NCBI GenBank assembly: GCA_025455065.1
Contig: JALONG010000039.1
Location: 29,152 to 93,151 of the forward strand
DNA length: 64,000 nucleotides
Reading direction: 5' to 3'
Origin: Candidatus Kapaibacterium sp.
Lineage (GTDB): Bacteria > Bacteroidota > Ignavibacteria > Kapaibacteriales > UBA4661
Position 1 is the first letter of the stretch; the number at the start of each line of letters is the position of its first letter. A program made the translations under genes and the position numbers. Positions 61,046 through 64,000 of the stretch are shown piece by piece. The notes beneath the pieces were generated by a model that saw nothing but the letters and a program-made list of their open reading frames with translations, did not search any database and was not told the origin of the DNA.

Positions 61046-63475
61046 TTACTCTTTTACTGATGATTCTAACGCCGTTTCCTCCGCATGATCCTTTGCAGAA
61101 CGAGGTTTGATTACCTCTGCAAGTTCTTCGCGGCGGCGAACAATCGCTACAAAAAAACCTGCCACCATAAAAATCACGCCGCCCCAGACCAGATTGATGA
61201 AGGGCTTATAGGAAAGTTCAATCGTGAAAACTTCTCGCGGTACTGTCTGTGGCTTGCTCGAATCCGCAAACGCCAGCACTGCTTGAGATTTGGAAAGATT
61301 TTCTTTATTAGCGACGATGCGCTGGAACGCTATAAAATACTTGGTTCCGGGGATATTGTACGGTTCTTGTTTTTGCGCAGCCACATTTCCAGCAATACCT
61401 TCTTTGCCTTGGAATGTCGTGTAAAGCGCTTGTATGCTGGTGTCTGTGCCGTTTGGCGTGCGGTGAACAATTTCAATAATCGCTCCCAAGCGCAGATTAT
61501 CAGGGTTTGCGCCGCTTTGCATTGCGCCCATTGCTTGCGACATATCGAACTTTTTCAATAACACCGTGTACGTGCTGTCAAGCGGCATTGTTACAGGCGT
61601 TTCTTTGTTAATGACGGCACTTGGTGCTTCGCCTTCGGTTTCGATTGCTTTTGGCGAAACGTACATATCGCTCGTGAGCGTCCATTTGATGCCGGGTTCG
61701 AGGAAGGCAGATTGGCGCTTGTTAAAATCGCTCCAATACAGCACCGGCGCTACAACGTGTTCTTTGCCGTCTTTTTCCAGAGCAACGTAGTATTTGTATT
61801 TTTCGCGGTCTTTGTAATCTTTCTCGACTTGTTCGCGTCCGACGTACATGATTTTGTAGCCCATAGCCTGCTTTGCTACGCCTTGCGGCAACGAAATGTG
61901 TTCGGTCAAGGAATAGCGCGATGTTGCGACAATCCCCAAAAACAAGAGCGCAATGCCGAAATGCGAAATAAACGCGCCTGAATGTTGCGGCTTGGCGCGA
62001 AGCAGGCGCACTGCCATTTCGGTATTGGTGAAGAGTGCAAAAAACGAACCGAACACAAGCGCCAAATACGCGGGGTCATGCACACCAAACGCTGCCGTAA
62101 TCCCGCTTGCGACGATTGCCAAACCAGCCGGAATCATCAAACTTTTGCGAAACTGCTCGGCTGTGGTGGAGCGCCAGCGAAGCAGGATTGATGCACCATT
62201 GACGAAGGCAACGATGATAACAAGCGGCAAGTGCATTTTGTTGTAGTACGAAATATCAATCGCCACTTTCGGCTGTTTCAGCACTTCCAAGACAATGGGC
62301 CAACTTGTGCCGATGGTGACGATGATTGCACTGGAAAGCGTTAATGCGGCTCCGATAGACAACGCAAATTCGCGGGAAGTCGGATTAAAGTTTGCTTTGG
62401 AAGCGCTTATATCCTTTCTCCGCATAAATAAAATACCGAAGCCTAATGCCGCAAAAACCACAATAAACATGAGGAGCAGGATGTAGGCAAACAAGCCCGG
62501 ATCTACAAACGAGTGAACCGATGTATCGCCCAGAATACCGCTTCGTGTGAGGAATGTGGAGTACAGCACCATGAGAAATGTCATTATCGCCAGCACGAGA
62601 TTGGTGCGCACCAAACCGCGTGTTTTCTTTTGCGTAAGCATCGTGTGAACAAGCGCCACTGCGACGAGCCAAGGAATCAGCGAGGAATTTTCTACCGGGT
62701 CCCAACCCCAAAACCCGCCCCAGCCCAAGGTTTCATATGCCCAAAAGCCGCCAAGCATAATACCAAAGCCCAGCACAGCCGTTCCAAACAGCACCCAAGG
62801 CAGTGAGACGCTTATCCAATTATGATAATCCCGCTTCAGCAATGCGCCCATTGCAAAGGCAAAGGGAACGGACATTGAGGCAAAGCCCGTGAAGAGAATT
62901 GGCGGGTGAATGGTAATCCACAAATTTTGCAAGAGCGGATTTAAGCCTTTGCCATTTTGCGGCATAAAACCTTGCGTTACGCCGTCTTTAGCAAAGGATT
63001 CCCACACAAACGCGAAGGGGCTTTTTGCAACAAGCATCAGCGTCAAAAAGACCAGAATTAAGCCGTAAAATGCCATAACCTCGCCTTCGTACTTGTGTTT
63101 GCGCACGTAGGGCAGTAGGCTGATTCCGATTGTCGCCACAAGCACCGTCCACAGCGTAAAGCTGCCTTCCTGCCCCGCATAGAACGTCGCCACCAAGAGC
63201 GGTTTGGAAAGTTCGCGGGAAGAATGTCCCCAAACGTAGGTGTAGCGGAAATCGTGCGTGAGAATGTTGTAAAGCTGGTAGGCGGATAATATCAACATTC
63301 CGGCAAAAATTGTTACGAAAAATATCCGCCCTATGCGGCGAAATTCCTCTTGCCAAGCCTCGCCGCGACCTGCATAGAGCGACAAGAAATATGCGCCCGA
63401 CGAGACAATCGCCGATGCAAAAAGCAAATTGACGAAGTATTGGGAAAAATATCCTGCTATGGTGGTGATGTCCAT
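61046..63475 (-). CDS. ccmF: CcmF/CcsA-type heme lyase subunit
   Basis: 809 aa from ATG 63475; the track's earlier start is unsupported. A polytopic inner-membrane protein with about 14 helices. The heme-binding WWD-type region WGGFWGWDPVENSSLIPWL is intact, and the flanking conserved histidines lie in HVDTMLTQK-like and HDPAYLALVFG-type segments (track: VALVHTMLTQKK, FGVHDPAY). It is longer than E. coli CcmF because of a large C-terminal periplasmic domain (about residues 530-770). It ligates heme to CxxCH motifs of apocytochromes, for example the triheme protein at 51 kb. No ccmABCDE, ccmG or ccmH gene is in the window, so the rest of the system is elsewhere. Confidence 0.9.
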   Translation of the reverse strand: MDITTIAGYFSQYFVNLLFASAIVSSGAYFLSLYAGRGEAWQEEFRRIGRIFFVTIFAGMLILSAYQLYNILTHDFRYTYVWGHSSRELSKPLLVATFYAGQEGSFTLWTVLVATIGISLLPYVRKHKYEGEVMAFYGLILVFLTLMLVAKSPFAFVWESFAKDGVTQGFMPQNGKGLNPLLQNLWITIHPPILFTGFASMSVPFAFAMGALLKRDYHNWISVSLPWVLFGTAVLGFGIMLGGFWAYETLGWGGFWGWDPVENSSLIPWLVAVALVHTMLTQKKTRGLVRTNLVLAIMTFLMVLYSTFLTRSGILGDTSVHSFVDPGLFAYILLLMFIVVFAALGFGILFMRRKDISASKANFNPTSREFALSIGAALTLSSAIIVTIGTSWPIVLEVLKQPKVAIDISYYNKMHLPLVIIVAFVNGASILLRWRSTTAEQFRKSLMIPAGLAIVASGITAAFGVHDPAYLALVFGSFFALFTNTEMAVRLLRAKPQHSGAFISHFGIALLFLGIVATSRYSLTEHISLPQGVAKQAMGYKIMYVGREQVEKDYKDREKYKYYVALEKDGKEHVVAPVLYWSDFNKRQSAFLEPGIKWTLTSDMYVSPKAIETEGEAPSAVINKETPVTMPLDSTYTVLLKKFDMSQAMGAMQSGANPDNLRLGAIIEIVHRTPNGTDTSIQALYTTFQGKEGIAGNVAAQKQEPYNIPGTKYFIAFQRIVANKENLSKSQAVLAFADSSKPQTVPREVFTIELSYKPFINLVWGGVIFMVAGFFVAIVRRREELAEVIKPRSAKDHAEETALESSVKE

Positions 63476-63515
63476 GGTGATAGCTGTTGAAAAGCGTAAA
63501 ATAATAGAGGGGAAA

Positions 63516-63752
63516 CTATGCGTGTTCAACATCGCCGAAAGTCGCAATTTCTAATGCCTCGACAATTTCTTTTTGATGAATATTGATACCTGCAAGAGCA
63601 TAAAGGATATGAACTTGGTCTAAGGAAATATCGTCTCGCCGATATGCCCACGTAATTTGACCAAGCAAAATATACCGAGCCGTGTCCGATAGTATATTGT
63701 GATACTGTGCAGTTTCAATAATTTCTTTAAGGTAGAGAAAATCGCTGTCCAT
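63516..63752 (-). CDS. Small hypothetical protein
   Basis: 78 aa, soluble, helical (LKEIIETAQYHNILSDTARYILLGQITWAYRRDDISLDQVHILYALAGINIHQKEIVEALE). No signal peptide, motif or family is recognised. It starts inside the last codons of the frameshifted gene at the window edge and is followed 40 bp later by the ccmF gene, all on the minus strand, so the three may form one transcript. It could be one half of a small two-gene module. Confidence 0.6.
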   Translation of the reverse strand: MDSDFLYLKEIIETAQYHNILSDTARYILLGQITWAYRRDDISLDQVHILYALAGINIHQKEIVEALEIATFGDVEHA

Positions 63753-63940
63753 TGATAAATTCCTTTCGTGTAATTGTTTCCATTATACCTTCAACCGTTA
63801 ATACACTAATTACTTGCAATCTATCAAATTCCATGTCATTGAGTAGCGCAACTCGTACACCTTGATTCACAAAATCAGCAAAAGCAGACTTATTAGCAAT
63901 ATACTTTAGTACCTAACGATTTTTCTTTCTCAAACGTCAT
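63727..63940 (-). pseudogene. Small gene interrupted by a frameshift
   Basis: Not in the ORF track. Read on the minus strand, ATG at 63940 begins MTFEKEKSLGTKVYC then stops. One base shift in the TTAGGTACTAAAG region continues as LKYIANKSAFADFVNQ, GVRVALLNDMEFDRLQVISV, LTVEGIMETITRKEFINGQR and ends at 63727, 26 bp inside the start of the next gene. Coding character is clear after the shift. The rejoined protein would be about 70 aa of unknown family. A true frameshift, a sequencing error, or a start further upstream in another frame are all possible. Confidence 0.5.
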
Positions 63941-64000
63941 ATTCCAGAATCCCAGTTTTTAAGAGACTTGCAGAGAGCTATGACATCACGAGAAGGATTG

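Noticed and set aside
1-64000. tRNA, rRNA and riboswitch genes
   Set aside because: I looked for cloverleaf-type and T-loop signatures (GTTCGA) by eye in the gaps and found none convincing. A covariance-model scan would be needed to exclude them.

Overview
The window looks like chromosomal DNA of a member of the Bacteroidota/Chlorobiota (FCB) group. Four large exported proteins end in type IX secretion (Por) tails, several promoters resemble the TAnnTTTG box of that group, and there are many lipoproteins and outer-membrane barrels. Base composition is roughly even and slightly AT-rich. I cannot name the genus; a Kapabacteria/Ignavibacteria-like lineage would fit but is only a guess. I recognised no rRNA, tRNA, CRISPR array, prophage or complete insertion sequence.

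Layout. 0-12.3 kb: a 5'-truncated histidine kinase converging on ppc, an Rpn-type nuclease, a T9SS beta-propeller protein, a small coiled-coil gene inside a direct repeat, a putative outer-membrane barrel, a second soluble histidine kinase and an SF2 helicase. 12.5-17.9 kb: two secreted T9SS cargo proteins (an M12B-like metalloprotease and a CUB/BNR protein), the first with a CRP/FNR-like palindrome upstream. 18.0-20.6 kb: a small accessory island with a GNAT-like gene plus partner, an antitoxin-like gene with a 10-codon toxin stub, and an MNT/HEPN toxin-antitoxin pair. The MNT/HEPN pair lies between two copies of the 3' end of the neighbouring UvrD-type helicase gene.

20.6-29 kb (minus strand): the helicase, a flavoprotein of the SthA/lipoamide dehydrogenase fold lacking the redox cysteines, an acidic protein of unknown function, an ATP-grasp ligase and an MFS transporter. 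29.4-43.4 kb (mostly plus strand): a DUF4136 lipoprotein, murE (minus), a polytopic membrane protein, an XRE-cupin regulator, lptC, tpiA, a DegT-type aminotransferase, an acyl-CoA carboxylase beta subunit, a lipoprotein, a site-2 protease and dprA. 43.4-64 kb (all minus): an alpha-2-macroglobulin lipoprotein, a DUF3095 protein, a pterin dehydratase, a triheme cytochrome, a BamA-like barrel, an FAD oxidoreductase, a CrtW-type carotenoid ketolase, a TIG-repeat T9SS protein, an acyl-CoA desaturase, a sigma-54 activator, a CcmF-type heme lyase, a small gene and a frameshifted gene at the edge.

Most genes are ordinary housekeeping or envelope functions. The unusual material is the 18-20.6 kb island and several families of short palindromic repeats, notably a 22-bp hairpin repeat with seven copies, four of them in two inverted doublets. 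One further pattern is that two small accessory cassettes (the 95-aa gene and the MNT/HEPN pair) each sit between direct repeats. I found no unmistakably new multi-gene system. The best candidates for follow-up are the repeat-flanked TA cassettes, the cysteine-less flavoprotein and the MFS/ATP-grasp/acidic-protein cluster.
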